Origin: Acestrorhynchus altus
Lineage: Eukaryota > Chordata > Actinopteri > Characiformes > Acestrorhynchidae
DNA: 64,000 nt
Direction of reading: 5' to 3'
Assembly (NCBI GenBank): GCA_034509495.1
Contig: CM067509.1
Coordinates: 9,026,689 to 9,090,688, forward strand
Shown: in pieces, positions 1-12,961 of the stretch
How positions within the stretch are numbered: the stretch's first letter is position 1
How the letters are laid out: every line of letters begins with the position of its first letter
Notes under the pieces: model-generated
What the model was told of the DNA's origin: nothing
The model's input: the letters and a program-made list of their open reading frames with translations, nothing else
The model's database searches: none
Program-made: the position numbers and the translations under genes

Positions 1-1825
1 AGCTGACCTGCCCCTGCCTTAGATCTGACAGTTACTCCCCTTGACTTTTCTGACCATCATTCCTTGCCCTTCACACTCTCCCTCTCCTCAACGTCTTCCA
101 CCATTCACTGTAATCTTCACACTCTCTCCATCTTATCTTACCTCCACTATTCTAACCACCCTTCTACATTTTGATTCCTTCTCCTTCCTCCCACTGAAAA
201 CTGCTACAAGCACTTTCCTTTCATCCATCTCCTCTTCAGTCAACCTCTGTCCTCTCTCTCTCAAAGACCTGCAAGAACCTCCAGAACTTCCCCATGGCTG
301 ACAGAGGTTCTGTGTAACAACCGAACAGAGTTGAGACTGTCTGAAAGAAAGTTTAGATAAACGCAACTGAACTCAGATCTCAGTGCTTACCGGGCTCTCC
401 TTTCCTGGTTTTCAGTGGAAGTAAACACTGCAAAATCATCCTTTTACAAGGACTGGAAGCATCAGCATCTGATCCATGCAAGCTCTTTTCTGTTTTCTCT
501 CCTAAACCTTCCTACCCCCCTGCTCCAACTACCCTCACCCCAGAAGATTTTGTCACCTTCTTAGAAGAGAAGGTTGACAAGATCTGCCAATCATTTCTAC
601 ACACCTCTACTCCTCCCACCAGACACCCTTCTCCTCCTACATCTCTGTCCTCTTTCTCTGCACTTTCCGCAGATGACATCCTTCATCTTCTCACATCTAA
701 CAATCCAACCACTAGTCCTCTAGACCCTATCCCTTCCTCTCTATTTCAAACTATTGCTCCTGACCTTCTCTCTTTCATTACTTTTATCAAAAACTCAATA
801 ATTCACTCATACACACATTGTCATCAGGTCATGTTCCATCTACTTTCATAACTGCCAGAGTGTTCCCAATCTTGAAAAAGCCAACTCTAGATAGCACAAA
901 CATTAACAATTATAGACCAGTATCACTACTTTCTTTTCTCTCAAAAATCCTTGAACATTCTGTCTATAATCAGGACACAAATCAATCTTCAAACTGGTTT
1001 ACATCATACCTTGAAGAGCGTTCTTACCAGGTAACAGGGCAGGGTGCCACATCTGCTCCATTCAGATACTCCCCTGGTGTTCCACAAGGCTCAGTACTCG
1101 GTCCTCTGTTCTCTCTACACTACTTGTCTTGGTAAAGTAATATCTTCTTATGGGTTTACTTATAACTGCTATGCTGATGACACTCAACTTATCCTCTTTT
1201 TCCCAACCTCCGACACCCAGGTCACATCCCATATCTCAGCTTGCCTCTCTGATGTCTCATCATGGATGGCAGCCCATCACCTCAAACTCAACCCCAGCAA
1301 GACTAAACTATTATTCATTCCTGGAACCACTGGTCCTCATCCTGATCTCTCCATTTCCCTTGAACACCCACTGGTCACTCAATCTGCAGAAGCATGGAGC
1401 CTTGGTGTAGTTGTGGATAATCAGTTATCGATCAGACCCTTGCAACTTATACAGAATGCAGCAGCCCAACTTATCTTATATGTCCCCAAATTCAGTCATG
1501 TAACTCCTCAGCTGTGTTCCCTTCATTGGCTTCCTGTAGCTGCCCAAAACCTTGAAAATCCGAAACTCAAGCTGTACCAAGGGCCCTTCAAGCTTCAAGT
1601 ACAGCTCAGCTTGACCCACCATCACTCAAGATGCAAGGAAAACATGCATCCAGTCCCTTTTCTGTTGTGGCACCAAAATGTTGGAATGAACATCCCCAGG
1701 GGATCCGAACTGAGTCCCTCACTGTGTTCAAACACAGATTGAAGACCGATATGTTTAATTCCATAAATGCCTTAAATGTAAATGTAAATGTGCGGCTTTT
1801 TCAGGTTTATCATTATTAAAAGAAC
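1..1825 (+). mobile_element. Decayed L2-like LINE (non-LTR retrotransposon)
   Basis: This is a broken copy of an APE-type LINE that enters from the left edge. Conceptual translation shows an endonuclease end (TPLDFSDHH near 30-60), then reverse-transcriptase motifs: NYRPVSLLSFLSKILE near 910-950, GVPQGSVLGPL near 1074-1106 and YADDTQL near 1171-1190. It ends with LHWLPV and a tail matching the C-terminus of L2-like ORF2 (WNEHPQGIR, FKHRLKTDMF). The motifs fall in different frames, so the copy carries frameshifts and a deletion inside the RT and is dead. The 3' end carries a short AAATGT tandem tail near 1777-1794, as is usual for fish L2-like elements. The clade is inferred from motif style. 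Confidence 0.85.
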
Positions 1826-1977
1826 TTTCATTATTAGTATGAAAATGTTTTCCCATACATTCATTTCTTTTCACTAAATAAACCTCCTAACAACTAATCT
1901 CATCAATGCCTTATCTATCCAATTTCCACCATGCCTAAATTGCATGTTGTTCAGTTATGCATTTGTTTACTTATATG

Positions 1978-2860
1978 ACAGCCAACACACCAACCATCAC
2001 ATCATAGAATAGTGGACACACAAACCAGCACATCATATAATAGCTAATATAACATGTTACAGCAACCAGCACACCAACTGGCTCATCTGACAGCAGTCAG
2101 CACACCACTCATCACATCTTACAGCAGCCAGCACACCACCCCGCACATCTTACAGCAGCCAGCACACCACCCCGCACATCTTATAGCAGCCAGCACACCA
2201 ACCAGCACATCATATATAATTCAATCATAATTCTCATTTGGTGCTGTGCAAGATGGCTGCCTCTCCAGTAGCTCTGTAGTTTTAGCTCTTTCCCTTAATT
2301 TCCCCGAGGGAACCCTTCTAAGGGATCAATAAAGTTCTATCCTATCCTATCCTATAACCAGGACACCACCTGGCACATCTTAGAGCAGCCAGCACACCAC
2401 CTAGAATGTCTTACAGCAGTCAGCTCACCACCCAGTACATCTTACAACAACCAGAACACCACCCAGCACATCTTACAGCAGCCAGCACACCACCCAGAAC
2501 ATCTTACAGCAGCCAGCACACCACCCAGCACATCTTACAGCAGCCAGCACACCACTGAGCACATCTTACAGCAGCCAGCACACCACTGAGCACATCTTAC
2601 AGCAGCCAGCACACCACTGAGCACATCTTACAGCAGCCAGCACACAAAATGGCACATCTTACAGCAGCCAGCACACCACCCAGCACCTCTTACAGCAGCC
2701 AGTATACAAACCGGTACCTCTTACAGCAGCCAGCACACCAACCGGGACATCTTACAGCAGCAAGCACAACACCCATCACATCTTACAGCAGCCAGCACAC
2801 CAACCGTCACATCTTACAGCAGCGAGCACACCACCCAGCACCTCTCAAAGTAGCGGTGGT
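1978..2860. repeat. 31-bp minisatellite (orientation 1)
   Basis: A tandem array has a unit of about 31 bp containing CACATCTTACAGCAGCCAG. Units from 2460 to 2640 are nearly identical, while those at the left (1978-2215) and right ends are diverged. The array is interrupted at about 2236-2355 by a retroelement-like insert. An open frame across it (2649-2879) is only a by-product of the repeat. There are no spacers of unique sequence, so it is not a CRISPR array. Confidence 0.95.
2236..2355 (+). mobile_element. Short retroelement 3' end with TATCC tail
   Basis: About 120 bp contain CAAGATGGCTGCCTCTCCAG, a CCCGAGGGAACC block and GGGATCAATAAAGTT, and end in (CTATC)n at 2336-2355. A related copy lies in the opposite orientation at 29305-29480. 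The microsatellite tail suggests a 3' end inserted by reverse transcription. The family was not identified. Confidence 0.6.
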
Positions 2861-2882
2861 GGTGTTCTGGCTGGTTTAGACA

Positions 2883-3310
2883 ACAGTGCCTTTGTGAAAG
2901 TATTCACCCTCTTGGCATTTTTCTTGGTTTGCTACATCACAACCTGGAATTAAAATTGATTATTTGAGGGCTTGCATCATTTAATATACAGATCATACCT
3001 ACAACTTTGAACATTTGATTTCTTATTGTGACAAACAAACAACAAATAGGACACAATAACAGAAAACATCAGTATATATAACTTGTCACCCCCTAAAGTG
3101 TTTGTATAAGCTTTTGAATAAGTCTCTATGAGATTGCCACATATTGCCACTGGGATTTTTATCCATTCCTCAAGGCAAAAAAAAAAAAATTCCTCCAGCT
3201 CCTTCAAGTTATATGGTTTCCGCTGGTGAACAGCAATCTTCATGTCTGGCCACAGACTCTCAATTGAATTAAGATCTGGGTTTTTACTAGGCCATTCCTA
3301 TACATTGGTG
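2883..3310 (-). mobile_element. Tc1-like transposon remnant, C-terminal transposase part
   Basis: The left tip CAGTGCCTTTGTGAAAGTATTCACC resembles a Tc1-type terminal repeat. On the minus strand the segment 3295-3070 reads as the end of a DD34E transposase: NPDLNSIESLW (with the catalytic E), then VHQRKPYNLKELEEF, an EEW motif and LIETYSKA. The rest of the transposase and the other terminal repeat are missing. An A-run at 3177-3189 interrupts the frame, so the copy is inactive. Confidence 0.8.
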
Positions 3311-3329
3311 TTCTGGCAGTTTAATTGTG

Positions 3330-3830
3330 TATGAGGTGGTGTGTTAACTGCTTTAGGATGTTCTAGTTGCTGTGTTTAGTGCTGTAAGATGTGTTGAGTA
3401 GTGAGCTGGATGCTGCAGGATGTTTTCCGGTTGGTGTGCCAGCAGGTGTAAGATGTCCTTGTTTGTGTGTTAGCAACTTTAGGTAAGATAGATGGTTGGA
3501 TAATGGTTCTGATTGCTGTAATATGTGCTGTTTGCTATTCCAAATCTTTTACAACGTGCTGGCTGCTACAAGTGCTAGGTCATATGCTGGTTGCTTATAT
3601 GTGTCGGGTGGTGTGTCAGTAGGGTGTGCTGTTGGTGTGCTGACTGTTGTAAAATGTGTTAGTCAGTGTTCCAGCAGTATTTATAAGTGTGTCAGGTGGT
3701 GTGCCAGCTGCTTTAAAATTTTAAAATGCTGGGTGCTTTGTGATGTGCTGATTGAAATTCTGGCTGCATTAGGAGGTGTGGCAAGTAGTGTGTTGTCTGT
3801 TTAAAGTGCCAGCCAGCATCCAGAGGATGG
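3330..3830. repeat. Diverged minisatellite, inverted relative to 1978-2860
   Basis: The segment is built from diverged units of the form GCTG-CTGTAAGATGTG-TGGTGTGCTG, which is the reverse complement of the 31-bp unit at 1978-2860. Units are recognisable near 3380-3480, 3595-3700 and 3700-3800. The two arrays face each other across the Tc1 remnant. The 102-codon open frame at 3496-3804 is a repeat by-product. Confidence 0.75.
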
Positions 3831-4468
3831 ATGGTGTATCGGCCAGCAATACATGCTGGATGCAGTAGATTTATGGATATCCTAAAAGGGATCTAATGTC
3901 CTCTCCTTATTGTCTCATCAACTGCACTTCATTAACATGTTTGTTACTTTTCATTTCTGGAGAGGCGGTTCATTAGATTGTACTTAGGCAATGATAATGA
4001 AGTTGTATGTAATCTAGTAAAGAAGTATGTCTGAAAAATGACACAATCATGTCAGCATGGACCAGTATCTGTAAAGTTTCCAGTATGTTTTGGAATTCAC
4101 ATTTGAAGTTGTTTTGAGAGCAAAAAGCTCTAGCCGGTGTAATTATAGTGTTTCTAATAAATTGCTTAGTGAATGTATACCTCAATGTGAAAATTTTCAG
4201 TTCTGCTAAGAATACTGTCTCAAAACTAAAGGTATTTCAGGTTGCTTAAGTTAAGTGCAGAATTCCAAAACTACAACTAGCTGATTCAGCCACAGAAAGG
4301 ATTTTGCTCACTAGGTGCTATCAGTACCCAAAGGTCCAAACATTGCAAATGTCCAGTCATCCAGATTCATCATGTACAGTATTTGTAATATTGCAAGGTC
4401 ACAGCATATTTGCTCTGTGAATTGCTGCTGCAGCTATGTTTTTCTAAGTAGATGACAGTAATAAGGAT

Positions 4469-4522
<54 letters not shown>

Positions 4523-5006
4523 TACAATACTGTGCAATGACACAATCATGCAAGTATCTAATTAATACTTTGTTTAACTTATGTTTAGAAATGTCAGTAT
4601 TTGAGATGTAGCTCCAACATGAGGATTTTACTTTTATAGCATTTTATACTGATGCCTGTGAGATACACAGTGGAATCAAACCATGTTGTCCCCTAGGCTG
4701 CTATAATCACAGGTATTTTGACCAAGTCAAAATAAGGTAAGGTCATTGAAAAGTGCAGAAACAGAGCATTTTCCATGTGTGGTCTGAAATAGCCTCAAGA
4801 CTGCTGCGTGTAGCAGGCATTAGTTTTGTAAGCTATATACATATTTAGACTGCCACTACTAGAAGCCAATACACAAAATCATACCCACTTTTTTGCTATA
4901 GTGGCATTTATATAGTGGCATAAAAATTGTCTTGTGAGAACTGCAGAGTATATCTCACAGCACAAAATATAGTGCAGAGCTTTATAGATTGTAGAGCTTT
5001 ATACAC
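3831..5006. other. Intergenic, no gene seen
   Basis: AT-rich sequence with no open frame that resembles a protein. It holds a perfect AAT trinucleotide array at 4471-4522 and otherwise nothing I recognise. Confidence 0.6.
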
Positions 5007-5110
5007 TATATGCCCAAATATTTGTGGACACCCCTTTTAATGAATGCACACAGTTTGTCTAGTCCCAGTACAGATGTACTGCCAATAGAATAGGACTCTT
5101 TGGAGCAAAT
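5007..5110. mobile_element. DNA-transposon-like repeat fragment (family shared with 38525-38960)
   Basis: The sequence starts with ACTATATGCCCAAATATTTG and contains CTGCCAATAGAATAGGACTC followed by AAACATGAA. The latter block recurs with few changes near 38590-38630, so it is an interspersed repeat. Tips like this are common on nonautonomous fish DNA elements. No coding part is visible. Confidence 0.55.
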
Positions 5111-5119
5111 AAACATGAA

Positions 5120-5755
5120 TATTATTGTGTCACGTGCCTGTGGAGCAGTAGAACTGTGTGAGTTGGTGGTGGTGTGTTAGTGTGTAGTGTGCTGTTACAA
5201 GTGGATCAGACACAGCAGGTGCTGGTGAAAATAGTTCATTAACCAGTATTTTCCAGCTAACAGTGTGGCAAGGACAGTGTCCACCGAGCACTGATGAAGG
5301 ACTAGAGGATGACCAACACAAACTGCAGAAATAGATCAGCTTCTGTCTCTGACTTTACATCTACAAAGTGTACCAACTAGGTAGGAGTGTCTAATAGAGT
5401 AGACAGTGAGTGTGTCTGATTCATTCATACTAGTGCAACACACAAACACCTCACCACCATGTCAGTGTCTCTGCAGTGCTTAGAATGACCCTCCACACAC
5501 ATAATACCTGCTCTGTGGTGGTCCTGTGGAGTCCTGATAATTGAAGATCAGGATGAAAGGAGGCTAACAAAATATGCAGAGAAACATATGGACTACAGTA
5601 ATATAATGGTTTAATTTTATATAATTGTATTGTACTTAATGGGCCTAGTTTCCCAAAAGCATATTTGTTCCTGTATGGCAAGATGAAATGGACAGTGAAT
5701 GTAGAAACAAGGAGGTGGTAATAACGTTATGGTTGATCAGTGTAGTGTATATTTT
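5120..5755. mobile_element. Interspersed repeat ending in GTTATGG-TGATCAGTGTA
   Basis: The segment contains TACCTGCTCTGTGGTGGTCC at about 5504-5524, GGATGAAAGGAGGCTAACAAAATATGCAG at about 5551-5579 and an end at 5727-5747. I recognise these as parts of a dispersed fish element. The same end occurs in the LATS2 intron at about 44345-44402. No transposase is visible; it is probably nonautonomous. Confidence 0.6.
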
Positions 5756-6029
5756 GGTATCAGATTTTATATAAGCTATATATATATATATATATATATA
5801 TTTGTGATGTATCAAGATCCAGGGTAATGTCAGCAAACCACCAAGAAGGATGAACCACATTCAACAGGATTAACTGTGGATGCAAGAGCAAGCTGTATTG
5901 GCCATAAAAGGAGGCCCTAGTACACCATACCAATAAATTATTGTGGTCTTAAACCAGGTGTTTCAGTTTCATTGTCCAACCCCTGTATATCTTTCTATTA
6001 CCTCTTGTTTCATGAGAGCAGCCATATGC

Positions 6030-6115
6030 ATTTTCAAAGTGGGCCGTGAAGCACTCTCTAGTGGTCCACAGGCCCATGCTCTGGGGGGAGACAGTAGACC
6101 ATAGTGAGCTGATAA
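6030..6115. repeat. Fragment of interspersed repeat shared with 17224-17465
   Basis: The block around AGTGGGCCGTGAAGCACTCT and GGTCCACAGGCCCAT matches, in reverse complement, the end of the repeat near 17410-17455. It is a hAT-like nonautonomous element by general appearance. Confidence 0.5.
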
Positions 6116-6140
6116 GGGCACTTTAATCAAGAAAGTCTAA

Positions 6141-6316
6141 ATCAGGGGCAGGCAATCCAAATCAAGAAGTATCTGTTTCCTGCATAGGTTTGTGCTCCTC
6201 CTGCTCAAGCACACCTGCACACCTGATTTTATCTCACTTGGTTTAGTTGGACTAGCTGGGAAACCAGGGAAACCAGTAAACTACACTCTAGAACCTGGGT
6301 TGTCTACCCCTGGTTA
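6141..6316. mobile_element. MITE with CAGGGG-GGCAATCC terminal inverted repeats, copy 1
   Basis: The element begins ATCAGGGGCAGGCAATCC and ends GGTTGTCTACCCCTGGTTAA, so the ends are imperfect inverted repeats. The middle is partly palindromic (AGCACACCTG and TTTAGTTGGACTAG). A second copy is at 15814-15995. No coding capacity; hAT-like by appearance. Confidence 0.75.
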
Positions 6317-8524
<2,208 letters not shown>

Positions 8525-8640
8525 AGTAAGAGAGGGAAAAAGAAGATCAGCATAATAGAAGTCCAGAAATAAAGTTGTCACAGAGGTGCAGTGATGTTAA
8601 AAGTGGCTCCGTGATCACAGTGCTTAGTCAGGGAGCAGAG

Positions 8641-11600
8641 ATGGAGAGGCCAGCACCTGGAGGCAGGGGACGCTTCAGCTGGGACGGCTGGAGAAATCTG
8701 CTGCTGCCCCAGTTAAACAGGCAGTCTCTTTATGTGTATGGCAGTGAAGTGGCTGTGGAGAAGGAATGCATCAGACAAAGAGAAAGGGGAGTGTTTGTCA
8801 TTCATCCCTTCAGTCCTTTAAGGTACTGCATGCTTGTTCTAAATGGTTTTGGATTAGTTATGCTTTCATGAGATGAAGCTGCAAGAAAAGCTCATTCTTG
8901 TTTGTTCAGGAGTTACTACATAATGTGCATGGTGGCCATCACTTTTCTCAACCTGATTGGGATCCCAATAGAGATTGCCTTTTTAGATGGTCAGTCTGGC
9001 GTTGGCTGGGAGGGTTTCAATGTGTTCTCAGACACTCTGTTCCTGATTGACGTAGGGCTCAACTTTCGCATGGGCATAATTACAGAGGACAGTGAGGTAA
9101 GCATTTCAGCAAGACTAGGGGTGGGCCATATGAGAAAAATATTATATCACAATATTGAGATACACTTTCACTATAAATAATATTCATTGCAATATTTTGA
9201 CTTAGAGCTGAACAATATGACTAATACACTAATTTTTATTGGTAAAACCAAAAACACAGCATGCACTGTTTTTAAATATTAAATATTTAGCTGTACTATT
9301 TTTGAATAAACATGCTCATTCTTTTTTTTGATCGAAATTGCACTCATATTGTAACCTATGTAGCGTGTGATATTACAACATGATTCATTTGTATATCTTT
9401 GTATGAAATAATCTTGAATGTATTAATATTTACAATATATTGTCCAGCCTTGCAGTGACACACAAACAAAATCAGTAATAATGGCAGATTCTTAAAAACC
9501 CACATAAACAGGACTGCTTTTTTTGAAATATGAAAGTGTTCTTTGTTCAATGAACATATTCTGTGCATCATACAGGTTGCCATTCTTGATCTGAAAAGCA
9601 TTCGACAAAACTATTTAAAAAGTTGGTTTGTACCAGATCTGATTGCAGCCTTCCCAGTGGGTTACATTATACTAATTGCAGTAAGCTTCTGTTTCCTTAT
9701 CAGTCACAAATAGCTAAAGAGGTCACAACTTTCTGTTGAGGTTTGAACGTCTCATGTGTTACAGGATCTACAGTTCCATAGTGACTCTTCCAAAGCCAGT
9801 AAAATGGTACGAATTCTTATGTTTGTGAGGATCATCAGCCTTGTCCGTCTGCTTCGTGTGTCCCGGTTGGTCAGGTTTTTTAATGAAGTTGAGAAAGTGA
9901 GTGTCTTTTGGGCTGGTGTCTGTAACCTCTCATTTTAAATCATTACACTGTTGCACTGTTATAAGGTTATTGATCTAATTTATGTTTTTGTTTGTTTGTG
10001 CTCAATAGGTTTCAAATGCAAACCTGGAGGTAGTCCGAGTGTTCTTTAGAATCTTGTCTTTATTTATGATGATTTTTCTCCTGTGTCATTGGAATGGCTG
10101 TGTGCAGTATTTTGTTCCAATGCTGGAAGAATTTCCTTCAGACTGCTGGGTCCGTCGTGAAAATCTTATGGTACAAGATAAGATGATGTACTTATGAGAT
10201 GTGGTCATGAGTATATTGGGTTATTATGAGATGTACATACAACATTTAGGACAGTACCGTATTATGAATTTTTGAATCTGTTATTTATTCATCTTTTTCT
10301 GCACTTAGAATCTTGTTGGTCATTTATTTGAAGGAATAATATGCCTGTTTTACAGAATGCCACAGTGGGGGAGAAATATTCATTTGGTGTCTTTCGTGCA
10401 CTCTCACATATGACTGCAATATCCTATGGTTCCTCTGAGACACCAACAAGTAAATTTTATCATTCAAAACAGTAAATTAATATGTGTCAGTCTAATTTGC
10501 CAGCTGGTGGAAAATTATTTTATGACTTATTCTTCTTTTCACTGTAGATGAGGTTGAATTGTGGATTGTTATGACCAGCATTGTGTCTGGAGCACTGATG
10601 TATACAGTCCTGGTTGCCAACACTGTTGCCCTGATGTCTGATGCAGATATCCCAGCAAGAATATATAAGAACAAGGTACAGGAAGACACAGTCTGTTCAT
10701 GAGACAGATATGGGATAGATGTAAATATGTGCTAGAATGTTATTTGTATTGAATTTCTCAATTATCCCCTCACAGATGAATGATCTGGAAGACTACATGA
10801 TCTACTTGAAATTGCCCAAAGCCTTGCGTATGCGTGTCAGTAATTACTTTCAGACTCGCCATCAGGGGAAGTGGTATGATGAGAAGGATGTTCTTAATTG
10901 GGTTTCTTCATCACTTCGAGAGGTACTGTTTAGTGTAAATATTTATATTGAAAAATTAAGAGCTTCAATATTGTTAATTTCATGTTTAGCACATTCTCAA
11001 CATGTTTTAATTTGTGAAGGAAATTTTGATGATCATGTGCTCGGGGCTTGTGAGAAAAGTTCCAATGTTCCAGAAGTATGATTTAGGCTTCATCAACGCC
11101 ATCGCCCAAGAACTCCAGTATGAGGTTTTCCAGGAGGATGATATTATTATGCGTGAAAATACTCCAGCTGACCGCATGTTCTTCATTGAGCATGGACAGG
11201 TTCTTGTGGAGACAGACTGTTTTCAGCAGGAGTTATATGATGGAGACTATTTTGGAGGTATGACAAAATTCACAGATTTGACAGGTTTCTATATTTGTGA
11301 TATAGGGTGAAAGGTAGGACAGTGGCACTCAATCTTGTGTCCAGGAACTCCAGAAGTGGCTCACCAGTCTAATGCATTATAGCACTATGATCTGAGGTTA
11401 TGCTGCTTGTCATCAGAAGTCAGTTTAAGAATTTAAGAGAGCAAAATTGACCATGCTCTCTCTGGGTGGGTAGATGGTGCTCTTTCCCCACATTACACCA
11501 AGGTATTGGAACTGGTGACCCAAGCTTAGCTCCAAGCTTATTGGCTGAAAAAGAGGTGGTGGCTGGCTTCACATGTATCAGAGGAAGCATGTGCTTGTCT

Positions 11601-12193
11601 TCACTCCCCTAGCATTGGGAGCATATGTGATAGGGCAAAAGTTATAATTTGGTTGTGTAATTGGCACTTCTACATTTGGGGGGAAATTTGGAAAAAGACT
11701 GTCTGGGGACTGTTGATATAGGAATGATATATTGAAATGCTGTGATATATTCTCTGCATTAGAGAGCACTAATGATTAACCCCGTAAACTGCAAAAAACC
11801 TCTAGGACAGCCCATCCCTCACTCTAAGTCCCTTATCTTTATACCTATACAACTTTTAGATTGGTTTACTGAATAATACACCTAATGATTAATAACTGAA
11901 TTATAGCTGCTGGTTGTTGGGTTAATGTTACCAATTGCACTCTCAGATATGTGAAATAAGTGAAAAGATATTTTTATTCATGATAGACAAACATGCATCA
12001 TATATTTTGTTTCCTGCCCTTCCCAGAATCATGTCTCCTGACCAGAGGAAGGCGTTTGGCTACAGTACGAGCTCAGACTGTTTGTCAGCTCTTCTTTCTG
12101 TCTGTGGATAGTTTCCATCAAGTCCTTGAAGACTATCCAGAGGTTATGAAGGATCTTCAAAGAACAAGTCATCTGGGCATAAGCTTTTATTGA
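8641..12193 (+). CDS. hcnl1: HCNL1-type hyperpolarization-activated channel-like protein (10 exons, 513 aa)
   Basis: Exons: 8641-8822, 8910-9096, 9576-9680, 9765-9896, 10009-10170, 10356-10449, 10548-10675, 10776-10922, 11020-11257 and 12027-12193. Frames join without a break. The protein has an HCN-domain start (YGSEVAVEKE, then VIHPFSPLR), six membrane segments, a C-linker and a cyclic-nucleotide-binding domain with FGESCLL (457-463) and RRLATVRA (about 467-474). S4 (about 171-195) reads KMVRILMFVRIISLVRLLR, so M177 sits where HCN channels carry an arginine. The pore filter is AISYG (277-281) instead of CIGYG. The methionine matches the known hallmark of zebrafish sperm HCNL1, a proton-conducting relative of HCN channels. 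The ATG at 8641 has G at -3 and +4; an in-frame TTG at 8575 is not a likely start. At 513 residues it is shorter than HCN1-4, whose long tails are absent. The paralogue call is by S4 and length only. Confidence 0.88.
9118..9470. repeat. AT-rich interspersed repeat in hcnl1 intron 2
   Basis: The intron contains GGGTGGGCCATATGAG, repeated ATATTTTGA/ATATCACAATATTGAG strings and TATTGTCCAGCC. It resembles the GGGCTGGGCGATATGG type repeats found in the LATS2 introns, for example 40155-40480 and 53396-53712. Boundaries are uncertain. Confidence 0.45.
11395..11780 (+). mobile_element. tRNA-derived-like SINE (family B) in hcnl1 intron 9
   Basis: Most of this last, 769-bp intron is a repeat. Its strings GAGGTGGTGGCTGGCTTCACATG and TATCAGAGGAAGCATGTGCTTGTC match, in reverse complement, the copy at 45110-45500, and a partial copy is at 63095-63190. 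The head part with GGTATTGGAACTGGTGACC may be a decayed internal promoter. Assignment as a SINE is an inference. Confidence 0.6.
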
Positions 12194-12373
12194 TGTTCTA
12201 ACTAACATTTAACTTTTATTCTAAGGGTTACAAAATATCAGTCCAGGGCCACAGGCCAAAGGTTACTATATGAATGTGAAGAGTTTATTTTTAGATGTAT
12301 AATAAGTGAGATTTTCATTTGAAACTCAGATTCCTCAGGGACATCTAAGAACTTTTTAATCCATTTATGACAG

Positions 12374-12378
<5 letters not shown>

Positions 12379-12459
<81 letters not shown>

Positions 12460-12645
12460 GACTAGGGGCAGTGAGTACACACACCCAAAGTGGTAGGCAA
12501 CCACTTCAGCACTGAGGAATCAATTGGCGGTTAAGTGCCTTGCTCAAGGGCACTTCAGCCGTGAATGTTGCCGATCCAAGGGATTCGACCGTCTGGTCCC
12601 AAGCCAGTTTCTCAAATACATTAAGCCATGACAACCCCCAATGGA
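12379..12645 (-). mobile_element. tRNA-derived SINE (family A) with a long TG tail
   Basis: On the minus strand the element has a B-box-like GGTCGAATCCC (12590-12580), then TGAGCAAGGCACTTAACCG and CTCACTGCCCCTAGTCAC, and ends in an uninterrupted TG array seen as AC at 12379-12455. It shares head and tail order with the copy at 48078-48292. It lies between the ends of hcnl1 and the rapunzel-like gene, and no gene is seen in the rest of this 768-bp gap. Confidence 0.75.
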
Positions 12646-12792
12646 TTATGACTTTTACTGTGACAATCTGTAGTGGACTGTATTGCAAATGGAATACAGC
12701 CATACAATCAGAACACTGACATTTGTAATGCCCTTCTTGGAGTCCTTGGTTTAAACAAATGTGTCAGTTCAGCATGGTTCATTTTCATTGAT

Positions 12793-12798
12793 TTTATT
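12793..12798 (-). promoter_or_regulatory. Candidate polyadenylation signal of the rapunzel-like gene
   Basis: AATAAA on the minus strand lies 164 bp past the stop codon of the gene at 12962-16455. It is the closest canonical hexamer I found downstream. Confidence 0.5.
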
Positions 12799-12961
12799 AC
12801 TAGTTTCTGCACACAATCATGCCACAGATTCACACATTGTTTAATACAACAGCTACTGATAGGTTCCCAGTGTACATACATTCATTGGGCAATACAGACA
12901 AACACTTACAGTGTGTTTAGGCAATTGTTGTTGATTCTTGCTTGAATGTAACACAAAAACC

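Noticed and set aside
1978..2860. Regular 31-bp repeats that might look like a CRISPR array
   Set aside because: The units are contiguous with no unique spacers, and the DNA is from a vertebrate. It is a minisatellite.
8575..8640. Longer start for the channel at 8575
   Set aside because: The codon there is TTG, not ATG. The ATG at 8641 has a good context and gives the expected N-terminal length.
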